A stretch of DNA of 64,000 nt from Phytophthora hibernalis (lineage: Eukaryota > Oomycota > Peronosporomycetes > Peronosporales > Peronosporaceae): contig JAAKBF010000287.1 of the NCBI GenBank assembly GCA_012656075.1, positions 124,001 to 188,000 of the forward strand, read 5' to 3'. Each line of letters opens with the position of its first letter. The stretch's first letter is position 1. The notes under the pieces were generated by a model. It saw only the letters and a program-made list of their open reading frames with translations, was not told the origin of the DNA and did not search any database. Below, piece by piece: positions 55,044-64,000 of the stretch. Position numbers and translations under genes: made by a program.

Positions 55044-57538
55044 AGTAAAACAAACAGGCTCTGTTCAATTCCAGACGGACTGAGGGTAAACGAGAGCAAG
55101 CGTTGTCGGCGTGATGCTGCACCATATCGTGGTTCGTACAAGTACATGTAGACCCTTGTGTGATCGGTTGACGGTTTCGTTGCCCAGCCGCTTATCCCGT
55201 TCTCTGCGACAACAATCCGTCAACAGAGTTGAGGAAACGGAATCGGTGACTTGGAAGTTCCAGGTTGGAACTTGACCGTCAACCCCTGTTGTAGGCTGCC
55301 GTCGTCGCTGTTCAACATTCAGTATACATCTGCTCCAGTTTGTTGATGCGGTGGCTGCGTTGTAGTAAGCGATATGCAGGAAAGCTCAGCAAAGCTTGTC
55401 GTTGTGGAAGTTACACACACCAGCAAATCGTTAAACGAAGCCTGCTGTCATCACTTCAAGGATCGGGCCCGCTGAAAAGCAGCCGAGTGTTTTCCACATT
55501 TCGCCAGCGAGCTCAATCTCGGGAGTGGTTCGGCCTGGTTTTATCTGATGGAGATTCACGCTGCGCCGTTGATATCCCAAAGCAACGTGGTGAAGGCTGA
55601 GTTGGCTCGTTGCGGTGAATCTTCATCAGATTAAACCAATGTCGGTGCTACTGTACATGTATGGTACATGTACATGTACTGACATGTGAGTGTCTGGAAT
55701 GGTTTGAAGATTAACGTTACCAAATACCGGTATGTGCGTCTTTAGCATGAACGGAAGCTCCGTAGCGTTCTCTCCGAAAAGAACCGAGAAGAACATCGCA
55801 TTCATGAAAATCAAGGACATCACCAGCACACAGCAGATCAATCCATCCCCATACATAACCGAGCAGGTCCAAGGGTGCTTCTGCAAGCCTACCGGTACTC
55901 GCTTTGTTTGTCACATGGTCCTGTGCGCTTTTGAGTCTCGAGGTCGGAAGACAACGCAGGTGAATTCTGGCCAAGATTTTGGAAGACTGTTGGGGATATT
56001 TTTAAACGATTTTAGGTGCCCTAAGCATTGCACAGTCGCATGCATATCGAATATGGTAGATACAAGAGACTATCGGCAGCTGGAGGGTCGTCGTACCAAA
56101 TTTCAACTTCCATAGCAAGCAGTGATCTTCACCTTCGCCCGGATTTCTTGGCCTTCCCAACGATTGCCTTGCGTGTTGACGGAAGTCTGACCACAGCTAA
56201 AATACGAATGTTTTGTCAAGTTGACTCAGGTAGTTCCTCGGCAAATGTTTCAGGTACTGGTGCGAACGCGACGAACAGCTATTATATGAACTCATGTTGA
56301 TTTTTTTTTGCCGAGCCTGAAAGTTGTCTCCAGATAGTTTTGTTTTGGTTTATGAGCAACGAAACGTGTGGCCGCGGTATCAGGACAACATGCACATGGT
56401 CTTTTGAACAAGTCGTTTAATAATTAACTAACAATCGCCGATGCGACTTTCATGAACTTTACATGTTAGCTGGGGCTCGGGGTGCTAGTATTTGTGTTGT
56501 AATACAAAGTTTGTAAATACATGTACACTATCCGAAAACAAACGAGTCTAAGGCTTATAAATCGGAACGCCTGAATTCCACTGACTGCCAATTACATTTA
56601 CATTTTTCTAAGTTGTCTAAGTTAGCTTCCTCGTGTCTAAGTTAGCGTACCTCGTGTCTAAGTTAGCGTACCTCGTGTCTAAGTTAGCGTACCTCGTGGT
56701 ACATGTATTTATGGGTCTTGAGGCTCCATGTTGGAGCACGACACACGCGTTTCGTCTATACTTCATCGAGCTTCCATTTGTTATTGATCTGCATGTACTG
56801 AACCAGGTGATATCCACCGGATGGCATGGGCGCATCAGCAAATTCCTAATGTGAACTCTGCCACCTGTACTTGCGCCATTTGAGAAAATAGTCACCGTGT
56901 GGCACTCTACGTTGTTGTCCCTGTACATGTGCATGCACAAAATTTGGATTTAATTAGCACAGTAGAATCCTCAATTAATACATATGTATTACAGTAGTAC
57001 TGATACCGGTAGGAACAGACTTGGACTCGTACATACATGTAGGCAAATGTATATCGACAAGTCGCAGGAAGAGCGCTCTATCGCGATAAATACTTTCCCA
57101 ACGCCGAGCTCCTCGCGGCTTGTCTTTGCTGTCGTTCCCACGGCAACGTCGATTTTGTGGTCAAAACAGCCGATGAGCCGAGCTGACATGCGTGTGAGTC
57201 TTTTCAGGGATCCCGTGTTGAAGTTTTTATTTGAAAATGCGGTTTGGCGATTTTAGAGCGTGAGTAGCAGCAAATCGTGGCATGCAGACGTTGATGAGGA
57301 AACGACAGCATATGGATATCACCGCAGGCTCACCGAACACCGCCAATATTACCCGTTGCAGTTCATACACGTAGGATATTGCAGACACTCAACGTATGGA
57401 TGGGAGCGGAGGTTAAGCAAACAGCCGGCTAATTCAATTAATCACAACGATACACGGCGGCTAGGCTACCTCTGTCCGACGTCATTCTGAAGCGAAGGCA
57501 GTGGCGTTGGAGCTCGAACTAACAACTCAGCAGCTTCA
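55044..57538. other. 2.5-kb spacer of inverted duplication 2
   Basis: No confident gene. A minus-strand frame at 55626-55886 includes one hydrophobic helix (LICCVLVMSLIFMNAMFFSV) and could be a fragment of a membrane protein. A minisatellite lies at 56617-56698. Several ACATGTAC-type repeats occur (55650-55690, 56517-56530, 56920-56935). Confidence 0.5.
56617..56698. repeat. 21-bp minisatellite, four copies
   Basis: CTAAGTTAGCGTACCTCGTGT repeated: three units differ at most at the last edge, and the first unit is one base shorter (TTCC in place of GTACC). Confidence 0.85.
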
Positions 57539-57606
57539 TTTCCGATCTTGCTTCCGCAGCACCACACCGACTTAAACACCAACACCCCAATCTCATCAAC
57601 TTCACC

Positions 57607-58413
57607 ATGAAGATCTTCTCCGCCGTCGTTGCTACCATGGCCATCGCCGCAATCACTTCCACAAATGTCGCCGCCGACGGAGCCGAGGGAGCCCCGTGGG
57701 GATACAAGACCAACGACACGAGCCTCGTCGGACCCGACCAGTGGGCCGAGAGCTACCCGACGTGCGGTGGTGCGCGCCAGTCGCCCATCGACATCGAGAC
57801 CACGGCGGGTTGCGTGTCCGAGAAGCGCTCGCTCACGTTCAGCGGCTCGTGCGGCGACTTCAACGTGTCGCAGTCGGATGAGTCGTTCACAGCCAGCGTG
57901 AACGGCGGTTCGTGTGCCGTGACGGCCAGCGGCGCGTCGTACGACATGCTGCAGTTCCACATCCACGTGCCATCGGAGCACACTCTGAACGGTGAGTACC
58001 TGGGCGGCGAGGTACACTTCGTGCACAGCAACGCGGACAGCTCGGCGCTGCTGGTGACGGGTGTGTTCTTCAAAGCCGTGGAGGGCGAGAGCGACCCGTG
58101 GGTCGTCTCCGTGCTGGACGCGTTGGACAACGTGAGCGCGAACGCGACGGCTACGGCCAGTCTTGCGTCGTACGCCGACCTGGTAAACAACGCGGCGGAC
58201 GCGCACGGCGTCTTCAACTATCCGGGCAGCCTGACCACGCCAGCGTGTAGCGAGATCGTGGACTGGTGGGTGGTCAAGAAACCCGTGGACGTGTCAACAG
58301 CCGACCTGGAGCGACTACAGTCTCAGCTACGCGAGCTGCCCATCACGGACGACGGCAAGAACGCGCGACCAGTGCAACCGCTGAGCGGTCGTGTCGTGAC
58401 GGCGTACCTGTGA
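57607..58413 (+). CDS. secreted alpha-carbonic anhydrase 4 (intronless, intact)
   Basis: 268 residues, single exon, unlike the three-exon CA genes of the first cluster. Signal peptide MKIFSAVVATMAIAAIT...VAA (cut about residue 22). GAPWGY (28-33), QSPIDI (58-63). Zinc ligands His118 and His120 (QFHIH) and His137 (EVHFVH), with Glu135 in the Glu117-like position of human CA II. Thr210 in SLTTPA corresponds to the gatekeeper threonine. Reversible CO2 hydration outside the cell is inferred. The first cluster's introns fall at conserved positions missing here, so this lineage lost its introns or arose by retroposition. The only intact CA in duplication 2. Confidence 0.94.
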   Translation: MKIFSAVVATMAIAAITSTNVAADGAEGAPWGYKTNDTSLVGPDQWAESYPTCGGARQSPIDIETTAGCVSEKRSLTFSGSCGDFNVSQSDESFTASVNGGSCAVTASGASYDMLQFHIHVPSEHTLNGEYLGGEVHFVHSNADSSALLVTGVFFKAVEGESDPWVVSVLDALDNVSANATATASLASYADLVNNAADAHGVFNYPGSLTTPACSEIVDWWVVKKPVDVSTADLERLQSQLRELPITDDGKNARPVQPLSGRVVTAYL

Positions 58414-58559
58414 GTCTGTACTGTCGTAGAATAGAATACACACCATCAGTATATAACCAAGTTTTGTGGGCTCGACGTTGTTTGTGGATTCGGGTTGGTC
58501 TCGGGTCAAGGCAATCGATCGTTGTCGGTTTGTGGTATTAATAGATCGCGACCCCCAAT

Positions 58560-59555
58560 TTGTGATACAGCGATACATGTGCGAACGAATGCACACGTAA
58601 ACGTATCGTTGAAGGATTAGACACCGTTATCGTCAGACGGGGCAGTCTGGTTGCATGTGTCTGAAGGACACTGTTGGGAGCTCTAATCCCCCCGCCCATT
58701 CCAGCGCACTTGGACCAGGGCCAGCACATATTCTGAAAAGCCTAAATCACGTTGGTTTGGTCCCAACCCCTAACCCCTTGTTGGGAACAAGAATGTATTC
58801 TGCTACCTGGACCAGGGCCTAAACTAAGTACATTGTACGCGGAACAGTTCGTGGTGGGTGCTAGCTTGTGTTGATAATTAATACCATCAAGATGCATGTA
58901 GGTCCTCGTCCATGTTTCAGCTTCTAAATAGCTGGCTGGCCCAGCACCCCACACAAACTAAACGAAAGATTTGTTTGTCCTTTCCACATGTTTTTAAACG
59001 TCACTTGCCACGCGATGATAGTAAAGTCTCCGTAATCATGCCCTTGTATGTGTCATCTGAAGCAACAAAACACCATTTCTCTCTAATTAGTCAAGCCATG
59101 ACTAATAATGACTTACGGTTTTTGGTACACGTTTGATGTGAACGCAGTGATGACCGCTGTTCGCTTTCATTTTCAGAGCTTTGTACCGGTTGCCGTGCGG
59201 TCGCGTTCGCACAATCAAGGTTCTTGGTTTGGCAATACTTTGCGATCGTAAAAAAGCAATACATAATTGGATGTTTTCCTTGTCAATAAAACATACCGAG
59301 CAATTAATATTATTGCAAAATTAAAATGAAACATCAAATATTTTATATTGAAAAATCAAATAAAAATCAAATATAATATAATTGCAATGTTGCGAAGCTT
59401 AGTTCGTGGCATTTGAAAACTCCAATTTTTATTGCCTTATTTTTACGATCCCATTATATTGTATTTGTTAAAAACAAATTCTGGATCTCACAAAATATAG
59501 ACATATTTCTGGGATTTACCAAAATCTCGACTTTTGCGTTAAAATTCGCCAGCAT
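58560..59555. repeat. repeat family R, copy 3 (inverted)
   Basis: Reverse complement of copy 2 as part of the right arm. It ends TTTTGCGTTAAAATTCGCC at 59533-59551, close to the start region of the CRN-like frames. Confidence 0.7.
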
Positions 59556-59600
59556 TAGCGACGTAATTGGATTGGCTGAAATAATGCTGCCGTTTTTGCG

Positions 59601-59876
59601 AATGGGAATGTTAGTGAGTCAGAGCACAAACGCGAAGAGGTCATGTCGGGTGGTGGCAGCTCGACGGTGCGTAGTTCGTGATACAGACATGATGGACGCC
59701 TGCATCAATTTGAACAAGGAAGGCCATAGTATAACGGTCATTTTGCACCGCTTCTTTCTTTGTGACGTGCTCTGTAGTCCGCGAACCAGCTCCCCACACT
59801 TCTGGTACGACCGTCAACGCTTCTGTTCGATCCTCTTGCTGCTAGCCTCATTTTCGTTGCCAATTGCTGTCAACAG
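59601..59876. other. 5' region of mitochondrial carrier gene
   Basis: An upstream exon is expected here (acceptor CAACAG at 59871-59876) but I could not fix its start. A donor-like GTACGACC lies near 59800. Confidence 0.3.
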
Positions 59877-60989
59877 GGAAGCGCAGCGGCTGGAATGATT
59901 GGCCGCGTCTTCTGTCACCCACTGGACACTGTCAAAGCTCGCCTGCAGGCCAGCACGGCGTCGGGGAACACCATCGCGTCACAGCTCAATCTGCGCGCCT
60001 TCAGGTGGTTATTACTGCTGGGTGATACGGGCTACACGAAGTGCATTACGCTGACGCTCTATCCATGCAGTTCGCAGCACTTGCGGGGTCTCTATCGCGG
60101 CATTGGAGTGAGTATGCTGGGATCGGCGCCCGCGACTTGTCTCTACATGACGTCGTACGAGATGTCGAAGGACGCGCTCTTAGGCGTCGAGAGCTTTCAG
60201 GCCAACCCCTCGCTAGTGTATCTTGGAGCGGGAATGGCGGCCGAGGCACTGAGCTGCGTGCTGTGGGTGCCCATCGATGTTATCAAGGAGCGAATGCAGG
60301 TGCAGTCCTCGGCCGTGTCAGAAGCGGCTCGCAAAATCTACTACCGTAATACGCTCGACGCCGTGCAGACGATTGCGCGTACGGAACGGCTCAGTGGACT
60401 GTACAAGGGCTACGTCGCGACGCTGCTTTCGTTCGGGCCGTTTTCGGCGCTCTATTTCATGTTGTACGAGAAGGTCAAGGCATTTGCTCAGAAACGGGTC
60501 AAGGTGGGCGAGCTGCCGGCACAGTACACACTTGCCAGTGCGGCGGTTGCTGGTGCTACAGCGTCGTTCCTCACTAACCCGCTGGATCTCATTAAACTCC
60601 GGCTTCAGGTAGGCAGGCATTGGTGTGACTATTGGATGATGGGCTTGCCACGTCGGCGACTAAGTATTGATGACAACAACAGGTTCAATGCGCCTACAGC
60701 ACGGAAGGATCTCCTGCAGCGTATCGCGGTATCGTTGATGGTCTGACGCAGGTGATCAGGTACATAATGAGCTTGCCGTGTTGTGTATTGCAGCTTAGTC
60801 GACTTCCTTGGCCGGAGCTAGATACCTAATCAATGCTTTTGTTCTTGTGTTACGGCCAGAACTGAGGGCGTGCTGGCACTGTATAAAGGCGCGGGTGCGC
60901 GTGTTGCCTTTCATGCCCCATCGACCGCCATTACGATGTCTCTTTTCGAGAGCTGCAGGCGGGTGTTTGCCAATCTCCTCGATGTCTAA
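59877..60989 (+). CDS. mitochondrial carrier family protein (5' exon not found)
   Basis: From the acceptor at 59876 the frame reads GSAAAGMIGRVFCHPLDTVK. Three carrier repeats are seen by their PxD-x-x-[KR]-x-[KR] signatures: HPLDTVKARLQ, VPIDVIKERMQVQ and NPLDLIKLRLQ. A last exon ends ARTEGVLALYKGAGARVAFH and then STAITMSLFESC, stop at 60987. Introns lie at about 60005-60078 (its exact ends do not keep frame, perhaps another missing base), 60610-60681 (GTAGGC...CAACAG) and another before ~60857. Carriers move metabolites across the inner mitochondrial membrane; the substrate cannot be named from these motifs. The 3' end is convergent with the minus-strand gene ending at 61010. Confidence 0.8.
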
Positions 60990-61009
60990 TAGACGTGCAA
61001 ATAGCAGAC

Positions 61010-61560
61010 TCACTTCTCTGATTTTGCTTGCGCCTTCTTCACTTTCACCGGTTGATTTTGTGCCTTCTTGACTTTCACCGGTTGAGCATCGTAGACAATG
61101 ACTTCATCGTCTCAACTCCCATCGAAACCTTTTCTTGCTCTTCTTTCACCAGCACCTCACTTTTGCTTGACACCAACGCTTTTGCTATTCACTGTTTCTG
61201 TTCGACAGGTCACTTGGGGTAGAGCTTGTCACCGTCGCCTTCATCAAGAGCCCGCTTCTGGATCACACCAAGTAGGCGAGGTTCCGAAATGTTGTCGTCA
61301 TATCGGAGAACCTCAGTATGTTCAATGGCACCTCGCAGCTCCAACTTCTCACGCTTGCGCTTTAGACGCGATCTCGAAGCTGTTCTTCAGCGGCAACAAC
61401 ATTTTCCCACTCATCCTGGAGATCATTCAAGTCTTCAGCTGCTTCCTTAGAAATTTGCACCGTGCTATATTCGATCGGAGCCCCTCCACCTCTGGCTGCT
61501 GCGTTCTTTCCGTTCCAGGTATTATAGAATCATCACGAAGAGCTCAAGTATACAACAAAT
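61010..61560 (-). pseudogene. lysine-rich gene remnant
   Basis: On the minus strand, protein-like stretches follow one another in changing frames: IEYSTVQISKEAAEDLNDLQ, WENVVAAEEQLRDRV, KRKREKLELRGAIEHTEVLR, EPRLLGVIQKRALDEGDGDK, and a final DEVIVYDAQPVKVKKAQ followed by a second QPVKVKKAQ and AKSEK before TGA at 61010-61012. At least three frame changes are needed. The 5' end is cut where the CRN-like fragment begins (about 61560). No family recognised. It stops only 20 bp from the carrier's stop codon, an arrangement usual for real convergent neighbours. Confidence 0.4.
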
Positions 61561-61563
61561 GTT

Positions 61564-61920
61564 TGCGTTAAAATTTGTCGAAAGCCGTCGAAGTGATGAA
61601 GTGGAAATGGTTCCAGCTCGTGGGCGAAGATGACAGCGCGGTGACCTCGGCTGCTGTTGTTTCTGTGGATGTCGAAGATGTTTGTGTTGTCAGAAATGCG
61701 GTGAAGGGTGACGTCGCCGATATCGCTGCGTCTGACCTCACAGTCTTCGCGAACCGGGCGGCGGATAGTGCGAAGCAGAATTTGCCCAAGTCATTGTCAC
61801 CGGTGACTGAGCTCGGAAAGGATTAAGACAACGCGCTCATTGTGCGGGTGCCCTCGCGCACAGTCGAGGATTCCCGGTATTTTATCCTCCCCAAGTACAT
61901 TTTCAATTGTCTGCAACATG
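61564..61920 (+). pseudogene. Crinkler-like (CRN) N-terminal fragment 2
   Basis: Related to 49030-49528. ATGTTTGCGTTAAAATTTG at 61560-61578 matches the start of copy 1, then a one-base frame difference leads to SKAVEVMKWKWFQLVGEDDS, VADIAASDLTVFANRAADSA and SPVTELGKD. There a GAA codon has become TAA at 61824-61826, where copy 1 keeps GAA. After it, DNALIVRVPSRTVEDSRYFI continues in frame. A substitution-type nonsense change is a true lesion rather than a homopolymer error. No C-terminal effector domain. Confidence 0.5.
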
Positions 61921-61980
61921 AACTGAATGAAAAGTGACAACCACGGTAGCTTAGTAGTACACATGTTGCAAAGGTAAATC

Positions 61981-63810
61981 TTAACGAAGTTTACTTGGCC
62001 GGACTAGGCACATATCGCGCAGGCTATTCGCGAGAACGGTTGCCTTTGGGCGCGGGACTTCCAGAATGGTATTCACCTCTCCCTCGCTCAGTGCCTCTGC
62101 GTGAATATCCATGAGGAAACGAGCTAGCAACGGCGCCTCTCCCAAACCGTGCAGCTCAGCGAATAAACACCACACCATCGGTGCCACAACTCGGTAGTCC
62201 TTCATGAGAACAAGTCCGTCGCGTGCAGTATCCGGTCGGCCAGGGCATCGCTGGCCAACATCTTGCGCCAGTTATGATGAAGCAGGGTCTCGTTGGTAAT
62301 GGGGCCGGGCGCTGGTCCACCTCGAGCCGCGAAGGCTACCCATCGAGCCATCCACTTGGTATCGATACAGAACCAGCACTCGCGCCGGGCCAGCACGGAC
62401 TTGTCGTAGCGCATGACAAGAGCCAACTCTAGTTTTCGACGTTTGTCGTGGTCTTCTTCAAACGGAGGTAACGTAGGAGCTCGTCGCATACCAGTTGGGC
62501 GCATCACGTTTGAGTTTTGTTGCTCTTCTTGCTGCGCTTTGGGAGGTAAGCGGAAGACTAAGATGCGTGGATGTTGACTCAGTTCGCCAAGTTTCGCTCG
62601 CACATCGTTGAGCGTCGCGCGTGAAAAATCCTCTCCATTGATGCGTACGACCACTGAGCCAGGCACGATGCCCCCATTACGCTCAAGAGCACCTTTGGAA
62701 CCATCACGCAATTTCGCAAACCCCATGACAACAGCGCGGTTTAGCACTCCACCATCCAAGTTGAGCCCCAACGGACCAGGAGGTGCAACTGCAATCACAT
62801 ACTCTGCATCGTCTTCTTCCTCTACCGAGTCATCGCGGTCGAATTGATTCGTCTGTGCCATGAGCGAACCAGCAATAGTCCCAGAAGACACATTCGAAGC
62901 CATTGACAGCGGCACGGGCGATGGCTGATGCGGCTTCTGAGGCGACAGATCGTGAGGCTCAACAGGTTTCCAGCTGACACCTCTGTCTGCATTCGGTTCT
63001 TCTTCGCTGTCATCTCCACTCGAATCATCGCTGGAATCGTCACTATCAAAGTGACGTCCCTGAGCTCGCGCCATCGTACCGAACGACAGATCAGTAGGCA
63101 GCGACAGAGGAGGCTCCATCGGTTCCGGCAACTGCGGCTTCGTCTCCTTCAGCGAAATCTCCGTCTGGATTTCACTTGCACCTTGTTGGAGTTCTTCCGA
63201 CTGCAGTTTCTCCGGGAGGCAGAGCTCACACTGCTGGCCAGTGACGTGTTCAACGACCCGTCCAGGTTCGACCCCGTGAGCGTCCAGCTCGTGCTGCTGT
63301 TGCTCACCTGGTCCTCCGCCACATGCTCAGTCGACACTGCCGCCACGTCCTCGGCCACAGCAACTGGCTCCGTCATGTGGATTTCCTGAAAAGATTCTCC
63401 CGACGAAGACTCTTCTTCTTCTTCTTCTTCTTCTTTTGGTGGGGGACCTCTTCTCGGTGCAAACTGTTGATTCGGAGGCAAGTTGCTCTCTACTGGAATG
63501 TGGAACGTCAACGTGCGTGGCAAGTGGCTCGTCTCACGCAGCACGTCGCCCACTTCGTGGAAGGCCAGATCCCCTCCATGAAGTTGTACTCGTTGACGGC
63601 CACCAATAAACTGCCCACAGGAACGCGACCACTGCTCTCTACAACCCCTCGCTGCGTCTCGTCCATGGGCGACACCTGTGCGAAGCCCTCGAGCACGGGC
63701 CGGTCCAGTTCGTCACCGTCTAGTAGAATACCCAACGAACCAGGAGGCACTTGCACCTGCACCACCTCGTGGCGACTGTCACTGAAGAGCCAACGTGCGC
63801 TGGACGCCAT
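61981..63810 (-). CDS. PDZ-like and DUSP-domain protein (three frameshifts)
   Basis: Start MASSARWLFSDSRHEVVQVQ at 63810. The first PDZ-like module follows (VPPGSLGILLDGDELDRPVL, GRVPVGSLLVAVNEYNFMEG). Then come an acidic linker with a glutamate run (63410-63440), a second PDZ-like module (APPGPLGLNLDGGVLNRAVV, IVPGSVVVRINGEDFSRATL) and a C-terminal DUSP-like domain (CWFCIDTKWMARWVAF, GPAPGPITNETLL, LMKDYRVVAPMVWCLFAELH). Missing bases near 63562 (G-run), ~63215 and ~62213 break the frame; three additions give 610 residues exactly. DUSP domains usually occur in ubiquitin-specific proteases, but no protease domain is present. Possible scaffold or adaptor; role unknown. Confidence 0.7.
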
Positions 63811-63931
63811 GAAGAAGCAGTTTAATGGAGATTTTGGCCCTGATTTGCTATGGCACTAAAGCGGGGATTGAGGATGCTGGAAGAAATTGTATACACGCTG
63901 GACAGGTATACCTGAATGTATACCGGGTCGG
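63811..63931. other. intergenic
   Basis: Short gap with GTATAC-type repeats (63889-63923). No gene. Confidence 0.4.
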
Positions 63932-64000
63932 TTACTCCTGCTTGAGTGCGTGGGTGCGTGTCTGCTTGAAGCTCTTCATGGCCTGCGACGACTTGGTGAT
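63932..64000 (-). CDS. 3' end of an unidentified gene (partial)
   Basis: The last 22 codons read ITKSSQAMKSFKQTRTHALK and two more residues, then TAA at 63932-63934. The window edge cuts the gene. The sequence is basic and looks coding, but it is too short to identify. Confidence 0.4.
   Translation of the reverse strand: MTKSSQAMKSFKQTRTHALKQE

Larger units (their letters stand above)
57539..59600. repeat. right arm of inverted duplication 2
   Basis: Inverse of 52983-55043. It contains intact carbonic anhydrase 4 and R copy 3 (58560-59555, inverted). It ends about 280 bp before the mitochondrial carrier exon. Confidence 0.9.

Noticed and set aside
55626..55886. Hydrophobic minus-strand frame considered as a polycystin-like fragment
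   Set aside because: Only one helix resembles the family; no neighbouring exons support it, so it is mentioned only in the spacer entry.
1..64000. CRISPR arrays, bacterial operons, rRNA or tRNA genes
   Set aside because: No regularly spaced direct repeats with unique spacers, no rRNA-like blocks and no credible tRNA cloverleaf were found; spliced genes show nuclear eukaryotic DNA.

Overview
The window is nuclear DNA of an oomycete, most likely Phytophthora or a close relative. The evidence is the gene content: secreted alpha-carbonic anhydrases, leucine-rich-repeat (LRR) receptor kinases with one repeat per exon, WRKY19-like CHC-repeat proteins, an acidic mucin-like repeat protein, Crinkler-like N-terminal domains and a SWIM/Ulp1 Mutator-type transposon gene. 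Introns are short (mostly 57-90 bp, GT-AG) and genes lie close together on both strands.

Layout. 1-3.3 kb holds no clear gene but contains a 1.74-kb element with terminal inverted repeats and a TAAC target duplication. 3.3-14.3 kb is a carbonic anhydrase cluster: one single gene, then a large inverted duplication (arms 4832-8369 and 8837-14308, 467-bp spacer) with two CA genes per arm. The right arm also carries a hAT transposon inside a CA intron. 14.8-20.8 kb holds two tandem LRR receptor kinases. 21.7-24.0 kb has two convergent WRKY19-like genes and a small hypothetical gene. 25.5-28.0 kb has two tandem secreted, probably GPI-anchored paralogues. 28.7-31.9 kb has a four-helix membrane protein and a mucin-like protein. 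33.5-48.9 kb is housekeeping-like: F-box-like/LRR protein, malic enzyme, TPR protein, patatin-like lipase, PX-domain protein, neutral-sphingomyelinase-like protein and an HRD1-type E3 ligase. 49-59.6 kb is repeat-rich: a Crinkler-like fragment, perfect palindromes, a Mutator-type gene and a second inverted duplication (52983-55043 and 57539-59600) carrying an intronless CA gene in each arm. 59.9-64 kb has a mitochondrial carrier, a lysine-rich gene remnant, a second Crinkler-like fragment, a PDZ/DUSP protein and the 3' end of one further gene.

Two things stand out. First, the seven CA genes sit in two independent inverted duplications. In the first, both arms share the same frameshift in one CA gene, the inner arm sequence is nearly identical, and the outer part has diverged. 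Second, most genes, including conserved ones such as malic enzyme and HRD1, need one to five single-base corrections to read through. Nearly all of these are missing bases, many in short homopolymer runs. Adding them gives lengths that are exact multiples of three with clean splice sites. This looks more like consensus error in the assembly than gene death, so frameshift-only 'pseudogene' status here is provisional.
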